Position numbers and translations under genes: made by a program. This document shows positions 18,579 through 27,637 of a stretch of 64,000 nucleotides of DNA, piece by piece; within the stretch, counting starts at the first letter, position 1, and every line of letters begins with the position of its first letter. The stretch comes from Acidimicrobiia bacterium. Lineage in GTDB: Bacteria; Actinomycetota; Acidimicrobiia; IMCC26256; JAOSJL01. The notes under the pieces were generated by a model that ran no database searches, was not told the origin of the DNA, and was given only the letters and a program-made list of their open reading frames with translations. The DNA lies in NCBI GenBank assembly GCA_027494115.1, contig JAOSJL010000001.1:2787937-2851936 (forward strand), given 5' to 3'.

Positions 18579-19802
18579 TCAGCAGGCGGTGACGGCGCCG
18601 GCAGGGTTGATCAGTCCGTGGCCGAAGTAGTCGTCGAACCCGGCGGTTCCGAGATCGGTGGCCGTGGAGGTGAGCGCCGCTGCCACATCGTTCGCCGTTG
18701 CCGCGGGCACGCCGACTTGACGACCGCCGCGGCCGCCGCGGCGTAGGGCGTCGCCATCGACGTTCCGCTCATCGTGACATAGGAGTTGTTGGAGTACCCG
18801 CCGGTCGAGAGGATTCCACTGCCGGGCGCAGCCACGTCGACGTGCGGACCGAAGTTCGAGAAGGTCGACCGGGCGTTACTCGACGTGGTCGACGCCACCG
18901 TGAGGGACTCCGCGTATCCACCGGGGTACGACGGCGTGCTCGAGTTCTCGTTACCCGACGCCGCCACAACGACGACCCCGGCGGAGACCGCATTCTGAAC
19001 GGCCGCGCGCATCGACGACGAGTAACTGCCTCCACCGAGCGAAAGGTTGATCACGTTCGCTCCGTGATCGGTCGCCCAGATGATCCCGGCGGTCACGTCG
19101 GAAGTCCATCCCGAACCGTTGGCATCGAGGACGCGCACCGGCATGATGTGGGAACCCGGCGATCCTCCGGCGACACCCTTCCCGTTGTTGGTGGACGCCG
19201 ACGCGATGCCCGCCACGTGTGTCCCGTGACCGTGGGGGTCCGGAACATCCCGTCCCACCGCCCGGAGTCACGAAGTCGGCCCCTGCCTCCATCTTCGAGG
19301 CGAGATCCTCATGGGTGGCCCGCACGCCCGTGTCGACGACGGCGATCGTCGTTCCGGCACCGTTGGCCGTGTTCCACGCGCTTTCGAAGCTGACGTTGTT
19401 GAACGCCCACTGCTGGGGACGCTTCGGATCGGTCGCCGTCGCCTCGACCGCCACCGGCTGGTCGGCCTCCACCGCGACGACGTCGGTCGCCGGGTCAGCC
19501 TCCAGATCATCGGCGAACTCGGAGGCGTCGCCCAGATCCTCCGCGCCGTAGGTCACGACGTCGAGATCGCCGTTGGCGTCCTCGGTGACAGCGATCACAG
19601 GGACCTCGGCGGCATCCTGGTCGGCACCGCCCGCGTGCGTGAGCACGTCGGTCTCGGGTGCACCCGACGTGCAGACGGCCGGCGGAGGAGGCGGGGGTGG
19701 TGGCGGCGGCAGACACGCCGCACCGACGAGAGTGATCCCGGCCGCGGCGCTGACGAGGAGCCCCCGTCGTTTCCGGCGAACTCGTCGTTGCCCGTCTGCC
19801 AT
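18579..19802 (-). CDS. Subtilisin-like serine protease lipoprotein, two frameshifts
   Basis: S8 peptidase of about 407 residues after repair. A basic N-terminus and signal end in lipobox VGAAC, directly followed by ten prolines, so the enzyme is probably tethered outside by a stiff linker. An I9-like propeptide region (DVVAVEADQPVAV) precedes the catalytic domain: Asp in IAVVDTGVRATHEDLA, His in HGHGTHVAGIA, oxyanion Asn in AASGNENSS, Ser in MSGTSMATPYAAA. One extra C at 19254-19256 and one missing base near 18711-18713 split the frame; repaired, it ends FGHGLINPAGAVTAC. GTG or ATG near 19802 starts it. Substrate unknown. Convergent with the EthD gene. Confidence 0.88.
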
Positions 19803-19900
19803 CGTGACCCCGCGTGTTCGACCGGTCTTCTGACCTATCGACACCCTCCGTGGCCTTCTGGAGAGAAATCTCACGAAGGGTGGCCACGAGCTCCGGATAA

Positions 19901-19915
19901 CTGACGAGCCGTCAG
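19901..19915. promoter_or_regulatory. Palindromic operator-like site ctgacg-agc-cgtcag
   Basis: Six-bp perfect arms with a 3-bp spacer in the 210-bp region between the subtilisin and amidohydrolase genes. Its length and symmetry fit a TetR- or GntR-type regulator; the binder is unknown. Confidence 0.4.
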
Positions 19916-19948
19916 ACCGGGTACCTTCGACCGGCCGGTGGGGGCCAC

Positions 19949-19992
19949 CGGACCGGTGCCAGTATCGGGACGGACCGGTACCAGAACCGGGA
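19949..19992 (+). repeat. Tandem 22-bp repeats upstream of the amidohydrolase operon
   Basis: Two adjacent 22-bp units (19949-19970 and 19971-19992), identical at 19 of 22 positions, each beginning cggaccggt and ending in cggga. They finish 8 bp before the AGGAGG ribosome site, where an activator or repressor would act. Confidence 0.55.
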
Positions 19993-20012
19993 GAGACACG
20001 AGGAGGCACTCC

Positions 20013-20898
20013 GTGGGTATGCCCGCCGACACCGGCGTGATCGACCTGATGATGGGGCTCCCTGCGGGGATCCCGCCCGTTGGTACGACTTCCTGCGCAC
20101 CCAGTTGCTCGACCGGGAGAGCCGCGAGGACTTCGAGTTCCCCGCCGAGTACATGTTCCACGACGTGCCGAAGCTCGAACAGCACGACGACCCGGCGTCC
20201 TTCCTGCTCCAGCAGATGGACCACCACGGCATCGCCCGGGCGATGATCGGCGTCAACTTCAAGAACGAACAGGGTGTCAGGGCCCTGCGCGATCACCCCG
20301 ACCGCTTCTTCGGAAGCTTCGAGGTCGACCCCAACCGCGGCATGGAGGGGGTTCGCGAACTCGAGGCTGCCGTACGCGAACTCGGTGTCAAGGCCGCAAC
20401 CGCCTTCCCCGCGGGGCTCACGCCGCAGGTACCGATCAACGACCGCAAGTTCTATCCGCTCTACGCCAAGTGCGTGGAGCTCGACATCCCGATCTGTGTG
20501 TGCACGGGCATTCCGGGTCCGCGGGTGCCGTTCGCCCCCCAGGAGACAGGCCTCATCGACGAGGTCTGCTGGTTCTTCCCGGAGCTGAAGTTCGTGATGC
20601 GCCACGGTGCCGAGCCGTGGGCGGACCTGGCCGTGAAGCTGATGCTGAAGTGGCCCAATCTCTACTACTCGACCTCGGCCTTCGCTCCGAAGTACTACCC
20701 GACTGACATCGTCGACTACGCCAACACCCGGGGGCCGACAAGATCATGTACGCCGGCTACTTCCCGATGGGCCTCAGCCTCGATCGCATCTTCTCCGAGC
20801 TTCCCGACGTTCCGTTGCGCGACCACGTGTGGACACCCTTCCTGCGCGACAACGCCGTCCGTGTCTTCAAGCTCGACGACGACCAGAACCGAGGATGA
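20013..20898 (+). CDS. Amidohydrolase family protein (first of tandem pair), two frameshifts
   Basis: About 295 residues, Amidohydro_2 type (TIM-barrel hydrolase or decarboxylase). The GTG at 20013 follows AGGAGG by 6 nt and gives VGMPADTGVIDLMMGLP. One base is missing near 20079-20083 (then WYDFLRTQLLDRESREDFEF resumes), and one G is missing from the five-G run at 20730-20734; the repaired end is DKIMYAGYFPMGLSLDRIF, mirrored in the next gene. The core contains FEVDPNRGME, ATAFPAGLTPQVPIND, FVMRHGAEPW and NLYYSTSAFAPKYYP. A canonical N-terminal HxH metal motif is not visible, so metal use is uncertain. Overlaps the next gene by 4 bp (ATGA). Confidence 0.82.
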
Positions 20899-21785
20899 GC
20901 GGCGCCGGTATGCCCATGCCGTCCGACATCGGGATCGTCGATCTCATGATGGGAATGCCCTCGCCGCGTGAGGAGCTCGCGCGCAAGTACGACTTCCTCA
21001 AGGCCAACTTCAAGGACACGGAGAGCCGCGAGGAGTTCGAGTTCCCCGCCGAGTACATGTTCAAGGACGTCCCCAGGTACGACGACGTCGACGATCCCGT
21101 CGAATTCCTCCTGGCCGAGATGGACCGTTTCGGCATCGAACGTTCCGTCATCAACGTGGCCGAGAAGGAGGACGCCCAGCGCGCGCTCCGCGAGCATCCC
21201 GACCGGTTCCTCGGCAGCGTCTACGTGAGCCCTACGAACGGGATGGAGAGTGTCCGTCACCTGGAGCGTGGCGTCCACGAGCAGGGGGCCACGTCGGCCC
21301 AGACCTTCCCGGCCGGCCTCACACCTCCGGTACCGATCGACGACAAGCGCTTCTATCCCGTCTACGCCAAGCTCGTGGAGCTCGACATTCCCCTCTTCAT
21401 GACGGTGGGTGTACCGGGCCCACGGATTCCGTTCTCGCCACAGGACGCCGCGCGACTCGACGAGGTCTGCTGGTTCTTCCCCGAGCTGAAGATCATCATG
21501 CGCCACGGCGCGGAACCGTGGACGGAGCTCGCCGTGAAGCTGATGCTGAAGTGGCCGAACCTCTACTACTCCACCTCGGCCTTTGCCCCGAAGCACTACC
21601 CGGCCGACATCATCGACTACGCCAACACCCGCGGCGCCGACAAGATCATGTACGCCGGCTACTACCCGGCCGGGCTGTCGCTCGATCGGATCTTCGCGGA
21701 GCTTCCGAACGTGGGTTTCCGCGACCACGTCTGGCCGAAGTTCCTGCGCGAAAACGCCCTGCGCGTCTTCGGTCTCGACGACTGA
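20895..21785 (+). CDS. Amidohydrolase family protein (second of tandem pair)
   Basis: 296 residues, intact, closely similar to the preceding gene along its whole length: SDIGIVDLMMGMP, ESREEFEFPAEYMFKDVP, TFPAGLTPPVPIDDKRFYP, EVCWFFPELKIIMRHGAEPW and TSAFAPKHYPADIIDYANTR. Probably arose by tandem duplication, and the two products may form a heteromer. Family members hydrolyse or decarboxylate cyclic or aromatic substrates; the role here is unknown. No signal peptide. The MFS sugar porter gene converges immediately after the stop. Confidence 0.85.
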   Translation: MSGAGMPMPSDIGIVDLMMGMPSPREELARKYDFLKANFKDTESREEFEFPAEYMFKDVPRYDDVDDPVEFLLAEMDRFGIERSVINVAEKEDAQRALREHPDRFLGSVYVSPTNGMESVRHLERGVHEQGATSAQTFPAGLTPPVPIDDKRFYPVYAKLVELDIPLFMTVGVPGPRIPFSPQDAARLDEVCWFFPELKIIMRHGAEPWTELAVKLMLKWPNLYYSTSAFAPKHYPADIIDYANTRGADKIMYAGYYPAGLSLDRIFAELPNVGFRDHVWPKFLRENALRVFGLDD

Positions 21786-23200
21786 TCAGGCGTCGGAGGT
21801 CCTCCGCGGGTCATCCGCCGGAAGCCAGGACTGCTCGATCTCCTCGAGTGTCTTGCCCTTGGTCTCGGGGACCTTCGCCCGGATGTACCAGAGCGAGAGG
21901 ATGCTGAGGCTCCCGAAGAGCCAGAACGTGCCCCAGGTGTGGAGCTCATCGATCAGCACCAGGAACGTGAGGCCGACGATGAAGTTCGCGCCCCAGTTGA
22001 CCATCGTGGCCACCGAGATCGCTCGGCCGCGCACCTTCGTCGGGAAGATCTCGGACACGATGACCCACACGATCGGCCCGAGGGAGAAGGCGAAGCTGGC
22101 GATGTAGGTACAGACGAAGAACACGGCGACCATGCCGAGCGCTCCGCCATCCTGGCCCTTGTCGAGGAAGACGAACGTCCCCCGAGAGCAAAGAGGCTGA
22201 CGATCATCCCGGTGAGACCCGCGGTGAGTAGAGGGATACGACCCCAGCGGTCGAGGAACCGGATGGCGATGAACGTGGCGAGCACGTTGACCGTGGACAC
22301 CACGACCGTCGCCCAGATCGCGCTCTGCGCGGACCCGAATCGGGCGTCCTCGAAAATGTCGGGGGCGTAGTAGATGACCGTGTTGATGCCGGTGATCTGC
22401 TGGATCAGCGCCAGCATCATCCCGACGATCAAGGCGGCCTTCACGCCCGGCGACAGGAGGTCGGCCCAGGAACCTCCTCGTTCCTCGGCGACCGCCTCCT
22501 TCATCTCCGCGACCTGCTCGTGGGCGGCATCCGCAACGACACCCACCTTGCGGAGAACCACCTCCGCCTGCTCGTTCTCACCCCGACCGGTGAGCCAGCG
22601 CGGCGACGCCGGCATCCGGGACATACCGACGAACTGAATCGCTCCCGGAATCGCGGCAAGGCCGAAGGCCCAGCGCCACCCGCCGGGATGGGACAGGGCC
22701 TCGTCGACGAGGTCGGCGATCAGGATCCCGATCGTGATGGCGAGCTGGTAGGTGGCGACGAGGCCACCGCGTCGGTCGGCCGGCGACATCTCGGCGATGT
22801 ACATGGGAGCGACCGTCGAGGTGATACCGATCCCGAGGCCGAGCACGAAACGACTGCCGACGAGTGTCTCCACGTTGGGACTCAGCGCGGCGGTGAGGGC
22901 ACCGACTACGTAGATGGCTCCCGCGAAGATGAGCAGGCGCCGTCGCCCGTACTTGTCGGCGGTGAACCCCGACAAACCTGCGCCGAAGAAGGCGCCGGCC
23001 AGGACCGAGGACGTGACGACGCCCTTCCCGAAGGCGGAGAGGCCGAACTCGTCCCCGATGAAGTCGATGGCGCCCGAGATGACGCCCGTGTCGTACCCGA
23101 AGAGGAATCCACCGAGAGCGGCAAAGCCCGTGACCAGAGGAAGAAGGGAACGCCCGGTCGGTGCACCTGACGACGGTGGTGCCGCGGAGGTCACGCGCAC
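21786..23200 (-). CDS. Sugar-porter-type MFS transporter, one frameshift
   Basis: About 471 residues, 12 membrane segments, proton-coupled uptake of a sugar, polyol or related compound. Sugar-porter signatures: GFLFGYDTGVISGAI, DKYGRRRLLI, PMYIAEMSPADRRG, SRMPASPRWL, QQITGINTVIYYAPDIF, RFLDRWGRIPLL and the C-terminal PETKGKTLEEIE. After FALGG the frame breaks; adding one base to the five-C run at 22179-22183 restores TFVFLDKGQDGGALGMVAVF and the last three TMs. The start is probably GTG 23200. No neighbour indicates the substrate; the adjacent amidohydrolases could act on an imported compound, but the genes are convergent. Confidence 0.9.
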
Positions 23201-23272
23201 GACCCGTTCATCGGATCGAGCGTACCGACCGGTTTCAGCCGGTCCGGGGACCTCGCCCGCACCCCGCGCGTC

Positions 23273-24425
23273 TCAGGGAGCCCGGCTGGGTTCCTCGCTG
23301 AAAGCGAGAGCCGCGACAAAAGCCTCCGCCGGGAGCCCGATGCGGCGTTCCACCGCGAGGGTCTCGGTGTTCGTTCGTGCGACGATGCTGCTTCCGTCAG
23401 AACGCTGGAGCAGCGCGTAGATGGACCCGTCGCCGGCGACCGCGGTTGCCGGGGTGTCGGCCAGGACATCCCCCGCGTCGGTGAGACGGACCAATGCTCC
23501 GACGGTGAGCGACGGACCCACCTGCACGAGGTCCGGACCGTCACGGTCCAGCAGCCACGCGTCCTCTCCGGCGGCGAGGAGCGAGTCGATCGGGCTTCCG
23601 AGGTCTGCGTCCGCCAGCGGGAGACGACCTGACTCGGTCAGGTCGTCTCCCCGACACGCGCACGAGAGTGTCCGCCACGAGGAGCCACACCGCGTCGTCG
23701 CCGGCGGCCACGGTGTCCACGCCCCGCGACTCCCGGTCGGCGAGAGCCGACACCGCGAGAATCTCGCCCGACATCGGATCGAGTGAGGCGAGGCCCACCG
23801 CGATCGATCCGCCCTCGGTCTCCACGTCGAAGACAGCGAACAAGCCCGCGTCCGACGACACGATCCGTGTGGCGGTCACCGTGGTGCCGTCCGCCGCCCC
23901 CACGAAACTCGCCGGAAGTATCGCGGATGCGGTCACGTCTCCCGACTGTGCGTCGACGCGTGCGACCGTGTCCGGTCCGGTCACGACCCACGCGGCGTCG
24001 CCGACCGCAGCGACCAACGGGGACGTGTCGACGTCGACATCTCCGGCGAGATCGACCTCGGCGGTCACCGTCACCTGGTTCTGAGCGGTCTCCAGAACCC
24101 GGAACTCCCGCGTCGTCGAGGACCACGAGTACACGGCGCCGCGCGCCCCGACGACGGCGCCGAACACCTCCACCGGTACCCCGGCCACGGTCGCGAGGGT
24201 CGGATCGCCGCGCAACGTCGACGATCCGAACATCCAGAGTGCGACCGGTTCGTCAGGAAGATCGGGATCGAGAGCCGGAGCCGTCGTGGATGTCGCACCG
24301 GACGTACCGTCGCCATCCCCCCGGATCCACTGGAACCCGAAGCCGATGAGGGTCCCCACCAGGACAGCGAGCACGAGAATGACGACGAACGTGGTTGCCG
24401 AGATCGGAGCGCGCCGTTGGCTCAT
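23273..24425 (-). CDS. Hypothetical single-TM protein with extracytoplasmic beta-rich domain, one frameshift
   Basis: About 383 residues. MSQRRAPISA is a short cytoplasmic tail, residues 11-33 a membrane anchor, and 34-60 a Thr/Asp linker. The rest is made of repeating beta-strand pairs such as WSSTTREFRVLETAQNQV, AAVGDAAWVVTGPDTVARVD and TVAAGDDAVWLLVADTLVRV, spaced like beta-propeller blades. No family assigned. The frame shifts at VRVSG; deleting one base of cccc at 23649-23652 gives GDDLTESGRLPLADADLGSP and continues to a stop at 23273. The shift sits at the foot of a perfect 15-bp inverted repeat. ATG overlaps the glycosylase stop (ATGA), so the two are co-transcribed. Confidence 0.7.
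23619..23651. repeat. Perfect 15-bp inverted repeat with 3-bp loop
   Basis: Arms gggagacgacctgac (23619-23633) and gtcaggtcgtctccc (23637-23651) flank tcg, inside the hypothetical gene and overlapping its frameshift. No T-run follows. Such a foldback is prone to base-calling compression. Confidence 0.8.
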
Positions 24426-25132
24426 CGCGACCTGGTCGATCGGGTCGATCGGGTCGATCGGGTCGATCTGACGGGAGCGGCCGTCGCATCGCCCGCCGCA
24501 CGCCAGCAGTACCAGGCCGTCACCGATCGGAAGGGACGGTACGCGTCTCCCAGCGGCTCGAGGTCCGCCGCACTCGGAGTCTCCTCGCCGTTCCGCCATG
24601 CCCGCCCGAAACCCTTGCGGACACCGAAATCGCCGGTCGGCCACACATCGAGGCGCCCGAGTTCGAACATCAGGAACATCTGCGCGGTCCACGGGCCGAT
24701 CCCCCGCACCACCGTCAGCTCCTCGACGACCTCGTCGTCGTCGAGGCGACCGATCCGTTCGAGGCGGACTGCCCCGTTCTCCACTCGTCGCGCCAGATCG
24801 ATGATCGACGCGGCCTTGGATCCCGAGAGACCGACGCTGCGGAGGTCGGCGTCGTCGAGGGCGAGTACCGCCTCCGGAACGACGTCGCCTCCGAGGAGAT
24901 CGACGAAGCGTCCGTGGATCGCCCGGGCGGCGGCGCCGGCAACCTGCTGACCGCAGATCGAGCGCGTGAGTGCGGCGAAGCGACCGCGGGCAGGACGGGG
25001 CGCCGGCAGTGAGCACGGCCCGTGCCGCTCCACGAGGTCCGCCACGACCCGGTCTCGGTCGCACAGTTCCGTCACGGCGTGGGCGAGGTCTCGGCGCACG
25101 GTAGAGCAGGCTACGAGGGCCGGACACACCAC
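24422..25132 (-). CDS. DNA-3-methyladenine glycosylase II-like (HhH-GPD) protein
   Basis: 236 residues, AlkA-type base-excision enzyme removing alkylated purines. FAALTRSICGQQVAGAAARA is the conserved start of the HhH-GPD fold, LRSVGLSGSKAASIIDLAR follows, and the helix-hairpin-helix plus catalytic Asp lie in VRGIGPWTAQMFLMF and PTGDFGVRKGF. Length fits the AlkA core without the N-terminal domain. The C-terminus ends in an (Arg-Ser-Thr) repeat ([16 protein letters not shown]) encoded by a 9-bp tandem repeat, not part of the fold. GTG codons inside the first 15 residues are alternative starts. Overlaps the downstream gene by ATGA. Confidence 0.88.
   Translation of the reverse strand: MVCPALVACSTVRRDLAHAVTELCDRDRVVADLVERHGPCSLPAPRPARGRFAALTRSICGQQVAGAAARAIHGRFVDLLGGDVVPEAVLALDDADLRSVGLSGSKAASIIDLARRVENGAVRLERIGRLDDDEVVEELTVVRGIGPWTAQMFLMFELGRLDVWPTGDFGVRKGFGRAWRNGEETPSAADLEPLGDAYRPFRSVTAWYCWRAAGDATAAPVRSTRSTRSTRSTRSR
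24434..24469. repeat. Four tandem 9-bp units (ggtcgatcg)
   Basis: Units at 24434, 24443, 24452 and 24461; only the final base of the last differs. They encode the Arg-Ser-Thr tail of the glycosylase on the minus strand. Confidence 0.9.
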
Positions 25133-25203
25133 CCCGATCGGGCGGAGTCACCGGATCGGACCGGATCGACACCCGCCGCGCCGCCGGGTCAGAATGCGAA
25201 AGG

Positions 25204-25213
25204 GAACGCGTTC
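25204..25213. promoter_or_regulatory. KstR-like operator (gaacgcgttc)
   Basis: Perfect palindrome with the AACnnGTT core of the KstR motif (TnnAACnnGTTnnA), ending 23 bp before the FadE26-like start codon. A matching core precedes the KstR-like TetR gene. Confidence 0.55.
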
Positions 25214-25236
25214 TCATCCGACCCACCGGAGCGGCG

Positions 25237-26412
25237 ATGCACATCGGCCTGACCGACGAGCAGCAGGAGTTGCGCGACGAGCTGCGCGCCTATTTCGACG
25301 ACCTGATGACCGACCAGATCCGCGCGGAGATGACCGGCGGGGAGCTCGGCGGGCCGAACGCTCTCGAAGCGTGCAAGAAGATGGGCACCGACGGTTGGCT
25401 CGGGGTCGGGTGGCCCGAGGAGTTCGGCGGCCAGGGCCGGTCCCCGCTCGAGCAGTTCATCTTCTACGACGAAGCACAGCGGGCCAGTGCCCCCGTGCCC
25501 ATGCTGTCGATCAACTCCGTGGCTCCGACGATCATGCAGTTCGGTACGCAGGAGCAGAAGGACTTCTACCTCCCGAAGATCCTGCGGGGAGAGATCCAGT
25601 TCGCCATCGGCTACACCGAGCCGGGAGCGGGAACCGACCTGGCCTCCCTCACCACGCGGGCCGAACACGACGGCGACGAGTGGCTCATCAACGGCCAGAA
25701 GATCTTCACCAGCATCGCTGAGCACGCGGACTACGTGTGGTTGGCGTGCCGAACCGATGCGGAGGCCGAAAAGCACCGCGGCATCTCGATCATCATCGTT
25801 CCGACCGACGCCGAGGGCTTCAAGCTCACGCCCATCAACATCATGGGATCAGCGCGCACGAATGCCACCTACTACGACGACGTGCGTGTGCCCGTGTCGA
25901 ACCTCGTCGGCGAGGAGAACCGCGGCTGGGATCTCATCGTCAATCAGCTCAACCACGAACGTGTCGCGCTAGGTCCGACAGGGTGGGTCGCGAAACGGTT
26001 GGAGGAGACCACGGAGTGGGCCCGCGACACGCTGCTCCCCGATGGCCGGCGCGTCATCGACCAGGAATGGGTGCAGCGGAACCTGGCGACGGTTCGCGCC
26101 AAGCTCGAGTTCCTCAAACTTCTGAACTGGAAGGTGGCGTGGGCCGCGACGGAGGGCTCCGTCGACGTAGCCGACGCCTCGGGCACCAAGGTCTTCGCCA
26201 CGGAGTTCTTCACCGAGGCGTACCGGTTGCTCATGGAGATCGTCGGCCCGGCGTCGGCGCTCTCACCCGACTCACCCGGCGCCGCGCTCCACGGCAGGCT
26301 CGAGGGCGCGTACCAGGGAACGCTCATCCTCACCTTCGGCGGGGGCACCAACGAGGTGCAGCGCGACCTGATCGCCATCTTCGGCCTGGGCATGCCCCGG
26401 GCGATCCGCTGA
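25237..26412 (+). CDS. Acyl-CoA dehydrogenase, FadE26-like large subunit
   Basis: 391 residues. Resembles mycobacterial FadE26 (ChsE4), a subunit of heteromeric dehydrogenases acting on steroid side-chain acyl-CoAs: EQQELRDELRAYFDDLMT, DGWLGVGWPEEFGGQGRSPL, INSVAPTIMQFGTQEQKDFY, IGYTEPGAGTDLASLTTRAE and NATYYDDVRVPVSNLVGEEN. The helix-G Glu is in LNHERVALGP and the usual YEGT reads FGGGTNEVQ, as expected if catalysis uses helix G. The FadE27-like partner follows after 36 bp. GGAG lies before the ATG, and a KstR-like palindrome lies 23 bp upstream. The steroid role is by family resemblance only. Confidence 0.9.
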   Translation: MHIGLTDEQQELRDELRAYFDDLMTDQIRAEMTGGELGGPNALEACKKMGTDGWLGVGWPEEFGGQGRSPLEQFIFYDEAQRASAPVPMLSINSVAPTIMQFGTQEQKDFYLPKILRGEIQFAIGYTEPGAGTDLASLTTRAEHDGDEWLINGQKIFTSIAEHADYVWLACRTDAEAEKHRGISIIIVPTDAEGFKLTPINIMGSARTNATYYDDVRVPVSNLVGEENRGWDLIVNQLNHERVALGPTGWVAKRLEETTEWARDTLLPDGRRVIDQEWVQRNLATVRAKLEFLKLLNWKVAWAATEGSVDVADASGTKVFATEFFTEAYRLLMEIVGPASALSPDSPGAALHGRLEGAYQGTLILTFGGGTNEVQRDLIAIFGLGMPRAIR

Positions 26413-26448
26413 CCGGTCGACGCCGACCACTCCCGAAAGGCCACAGCG

Positions 26449-27564
26449 ATGGACTTCTCGCTCACCGACGACCAGCAGGAGCTCCAGGGTCTCGCGCGTC
26501 GCATTCTCGACGACCGCGTGACCCACGACCACCTGAAGGAGGTGGAGGCCGGGGATGGGCTCGACACGTCCACCTGGGACGAACTGGCCAAGGCGGGCTT
26601 CGTCGGCATCGCCTGTAGCTCCGATGTCGGCGGTGGCGGGCTGGGCTTCCTGGAGGTCGCGGTCGTACTCGAGGAGATCGGGCGCCACGTGGCTCCGGTT
26701 CCCTACCTGTCGAGCGTCGTGACCGGGATGCTGGCCGTCGACCGTTTCGGGAACGACGACCAGCGTCGAGAGGTCCTTCCCGACGCGATCGCGGGAACGG
26801 CGCTACTCAGCGGAGCTCTCAGCGAGGAGGCCAACCCCGACCGGGGCAGACCCGCGACGACGGCGACACCACCGGCACGTGGCCACGGCGCCTGGACGCT
26901 GACGGGCGCCAAGCACTTCGTGCCCTGGGCGTCGTCCGCGCGACTTCTTCTCGTTCCGGCAACCACCGATGACGGAACGGCCGTGTTCCTCGTCGAGTGC
27001 GGTGCCACGGGCCTCAGTCGGAACGACCATCGCACCACCGACCGCCAACAGGTCTCGACGGTCACGCTCGACCACACGCCGGGAATGCCGCTGGGTTCGG
27101 CCGAAGAACGTTCCGCGGTTCTTCCGTGGATGCTCGACCTGGCGTCAGCGGCTCTCTGCGTCGTGCAGGCAGGCGTGTGCGAACGGGCGCTGCGGATGAC
27201 CGCCGACTACACGATCGGGCGCGAGCAGTTCGATCATCCGATCGCGTCGTTCCAGGCCGTGTCGCAGCGCGCCGGCGACGCCTACATCGACACCTTGGCG
27301 GTCCAACTCACCGCGTGGCAGGCGGCATGGCGACTGGCCGAGGGCCTCCCAGCCACCGACGAGATCCGCATCGCCAAGTTCTGGGCGGCTGACGGAGCGT
27401 CGCGCGTGCTGCACGCCGCCTCGCATCTTCACGGCGGGATCGGTGTCGACGTCGACTACCCCCTCCACCGGTACTTCAACTGGGCGCGCTGGATCGAACT
27501 GTCCCTCGGCTCCGGCAGCGAACAGCTCGTGGCGCTCGGCGCCTCGATGGCGGCCGAAGCCTGA
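26449..27564 (+). CDS. Acyl-CoA dehydrogenase, FadE27-like small subunit
   Basis: 371 residues. Divergent ACAD lacking the helix-G ER pair (LDLASAALCVVQAGVCERAL instead) but keeping TIGREQFDHPIASFQAVSQR and LHGGIGVDVDYPLHRYFNWA, which form FAD-binding contacts. This matches the non-catalytic or FAD-donating partner in alpha2beta2 dehydrogenases such as FadE26-FadE27. An acidic, Pro-rich insert near residues 125-145 (RGRPATTATPPARGHG) is unusual. Downstream of the FadE26-like gene in one operon. A hairpin repeat follows the stop by 23 bp, then the convergent acyl-CoA ligase. Confidence 0.88.
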   Translation: MDFSLTDDQQELQGLARRILDDRVTHDHLKEVEAGDGLDTSTWDELAKAGFVGIACSSDVGGGGLGFLEVAVVLEEIGRHVAPVPYLSSVVTGMLAVDRFGNDDQRREVLPDAIAGTALLSGALSEEANPDRGRPATTATPPARGHGAWTLTGAKHFVPWASSARLLLVPATTDDGTAVFLVECGATGLSRNDHRTTDRQQVSTVTLDHTPGMPLGSAEERSAVLPWMLDLASAALCVVQAGVCERALRMTADYTIGREQFDHPIASFQAVSQRAGDAYIDTLAVQLTAWQAAWRLAEGLPATDEIRIAKFWAADGASRVLHAASHLHGGIGVDVDYPLHRYFNWARWIELSLGSGSEQLVALGASMAAEA

Positions 27565-27587
27565 GCACACCAGGGCAGACGCGAGCC

Positions 27588-27623
27588 GAGGACCAGTGGC
27601 GCAGGTATCCTGCGCCGCCCGAG
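27588..27623. repeat. 36-bp hairpin repeat, copy 2 (terminator-like)
   Basis: Arms at 27596-27605 and 27609-27618 (one G-U pair) flank the loop tat. It differs from the copy at 7523-7558 at only three positions and also separates convergent genes. Confidence 0.75.
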
Positions 27624-27637
27624 GCGAGCAAGGGGAA

